DNA from: Flavobacterium xueshanense
Lineage (GTDB): Bacteria; Bacteroidota; Bacteroidia; Flavobacteriales; Flavobacteriaceae
Assembly (NCBI RefSeq): GCF_900112975.1
Contig: NZ_FONQ01000004.1
Coordinates: forward strand, 124,001-188,000
Length of the DNA: 64,000 nt
Direction of reading: 5' to 3'
Within the stretch, counting starts at the first letter, position 1; every line of letters begins with the position of its first letter. Below are positions 63,136-64,000 of the stretch, piece by piece. The translations under genes were made by a program, and so were the position numbers. A model generated the notes under the pieces. It was not told where the DNA came from, made no database searches, and worked only from the letters and a program-made list of their open reading frames with translations.

Positions 63136-63167
63136 AAAGGCTATAAAATGAAATAAGTTTCGATAAT

Positions 63168-64000
63168 ATGAAAAAAACTTTTCTACTTCTAATTTTAATC
63201 TGCTTTAGTTTTAATCACCTAATTGCTCAACAAAGAATTTCAGATACCGAAAAATTAGCTTCAATTGGTAAAATTTATGGTTTTTTAAAATATTATCATC
63301 CAGAAGTTGGAAAGGGTAAATATGATTGGGATAAAGAATTTATAAAATATCTGCCTCAAGCACTTGAAGCTAGCGACAAGGAATCTTTATCAAAAATTTA
63401 TAGCAATTGGATTAATGTTTTGGGCAATATTGAAAAATGTAAAAATTGTGTTTCTGATCAACTTCTTTTTGATAAAAATTTCAACCTTTTTTGGACACAA
63501 GATTCAGAGATTTTCAATGCTGAACTGAAAGCAAAATTAAAATATATTGAAGAAAACAGATTTCAAGGAGAAAATTTCTATGTCACAACAGAACCTGTTG
63601 GAACTATTAAAGTTACAAATGAACCTGTTTATCAAAATTTTTCATATCCAAGTGAAGAATACAGATTGTTAGGCTTATTCAAATATTGGAATATCATTGA
63701 ATATTTCTATCCTTACAAATATCTTACTGACCAAAAATGGGATTCTGTATTAACAGAAATGATTCCAAAATTTAGAAGTGCATCCAATAAAGAAGAATAT
63801 CAGTCTCTCGTTAAAGAACTCATTGCAAAATTAGACGACACACACGCTTGGATAAGTTTTGATAACGAAAAGTCCAAGTATCTTCCTGTCAAAATTTCAA
63901 ACATTGACAATAAAGCGGTAGTTTCTGGTTTCTACAATGATTCTATTGCAAAAATCAACAATATAAAATTAGGCGATATAATATTGAAAATTGATGATTT
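63168..64000 (+). CDS. S41-family C-terminal processing peptidase, cut by the window end
   Basis: Partial gene of at least 277 codons, open at 64000. Signal peptide MKKTFLLLILICFSFNHLIA. The N-terminal tail domain has YGFLKYYHPEV, the mid region LFKYWNIIEYFYPYKY, then LIAKLDDTHAWISF (S41 tail signature) and a PDZ start NIKLGDIILKIDD. The catalytic Ser/Lys domain lies outside the window. Typical of Bacteroidota secreted S41 proteases. Confidence 0.85.
   Translation, partial: MKKTFLLLILICFSFNHLIAQQRISDTEKLASIGKIYGFLKYYHPEVGKGKYDWDKEFIKYLPQALEASDKESLSKIYSNWINVLGNIEKCKNCVSDQLLFDKNFNLFWTQDSEIFNAELKAKLKYIEENRFQGENFYVTTEPVGTIKVTNEPVYQNFSYPSEEYRLLGLFKYWNIIEYFYPYKYLTDQKWDSVLTEMIPKFRSASNKEEYQSLVKELIAKLDDTHAWISFDNEKSKYLPVKISNIDNKAVVSGFYNDSIAKINNIKLGDIILKIDD

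Overview
The window looks like a chromosomal segment of a Flavobacterium-type bacterium (Bacteroidota, family Flavobacteriaceae). The evidence is AT-rich DNA, no clear Shine-Dalgarno sequences, many TAnnTTTG(C) motifs (the Bacteroidota -7 promoter element) just upstream of genes, a DnaJ with a shortened zinc region, methylmalonyl-CoA mutase split into two subunits, Fsr-type MFS, PPK2, YigZ and DUF2279 proteins, and a dnaA/LMW-phosphatase/SAM-methyltransferase neighbourhood. No rRNA, tRNA, CRISPR array or prophage was recognised. Most of the window is ordinary core genome. Accessory DNA is concentrated at about 59.3-62.0 kb.

Layout. 0-8.2 kb (+): an RNA methyltransferase, a secreted serine hydrolase, the (p)ppGpp synthetase/hydrolase, a Fur-family regulator, purA, a NudK-type Nudix hydrolase and an EamA exporter. 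8.3-14.6 kb (mostly -): 1-Cys peroxiredoxin, Fsr-like MFS, AEC transporter, meaB (+), a small acidic protein and a MATE pump. 14.8-20.4 kb: an outer-membrane barrel protein, PPK2, a DUF6929-like protein, an SDR, mtaB and a secreted unknown. 20.4-29.8 kb (-): HAD phosphatase, DUF2007, a one-domain DEAD-like protein, a sigma-54 response regulator without HTH, a NatAB-type ABC exporter, dnaJ-grpE and an unusually long hisS. 30.2-38.9 kb: MacB/FtsX permease, prmC, GNAT, ribD-HAD, YigZ, thioesterase, dnaA, LMW phosphatase and a RsmI-like methyltransferase. 39.3-43.9 kb: methionine aminotransferase, a dienoyl-CoA-reductase-like SDR, and a Crp/pirin/YceI cluster. 44.0-49.3 kb (+): udk, a DivIC/FtsB-like protein and mutA-[toxin-antitoxin]-mutB. 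49.6-59.3 kb: cell-wall genes (lysozyme-like, DUF2279, mltG, dapF), a DegP protease, a long GAPDH and an APC permease. 59.4-62.0 kb: a single-gene cassette between perfect inverted repeats, then a broken REP-associated transposase (RAYT) between hairpins. 62.2-64 kb: a beta-hydroxyacid dehydrogenase and a truncated S41 protease.

Functional links. meaB, mutA and mutB supply the methylmalonyl-CoA mutase system, although meaB lies about 33 kb from mutAB. dnaJ and grpE form a DnaK co-chaperone pair. MltG, DapF and the lysozyme-like protein point to peptidoglycan metabolism.

Most unusual observations: (1) the inverted-repeat-bounded cassette at 59.75-60.63 kb, which resembles a cassette/attachment-site system; (2) a roughly 100-residue extra segment inside HisRS; (3) a ParE-type toxin-antitoxin pair between mutA and mutB; (4) three families of dispersed structured repeats, four copies, two copies and two copies; (5) an orphan promoter-terminator pair at 28.06-28.18 kb that may mark a small RNA. 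Several long reading frames start inside promoter motifs or repeats, and their starts are corrected here from promoter position.
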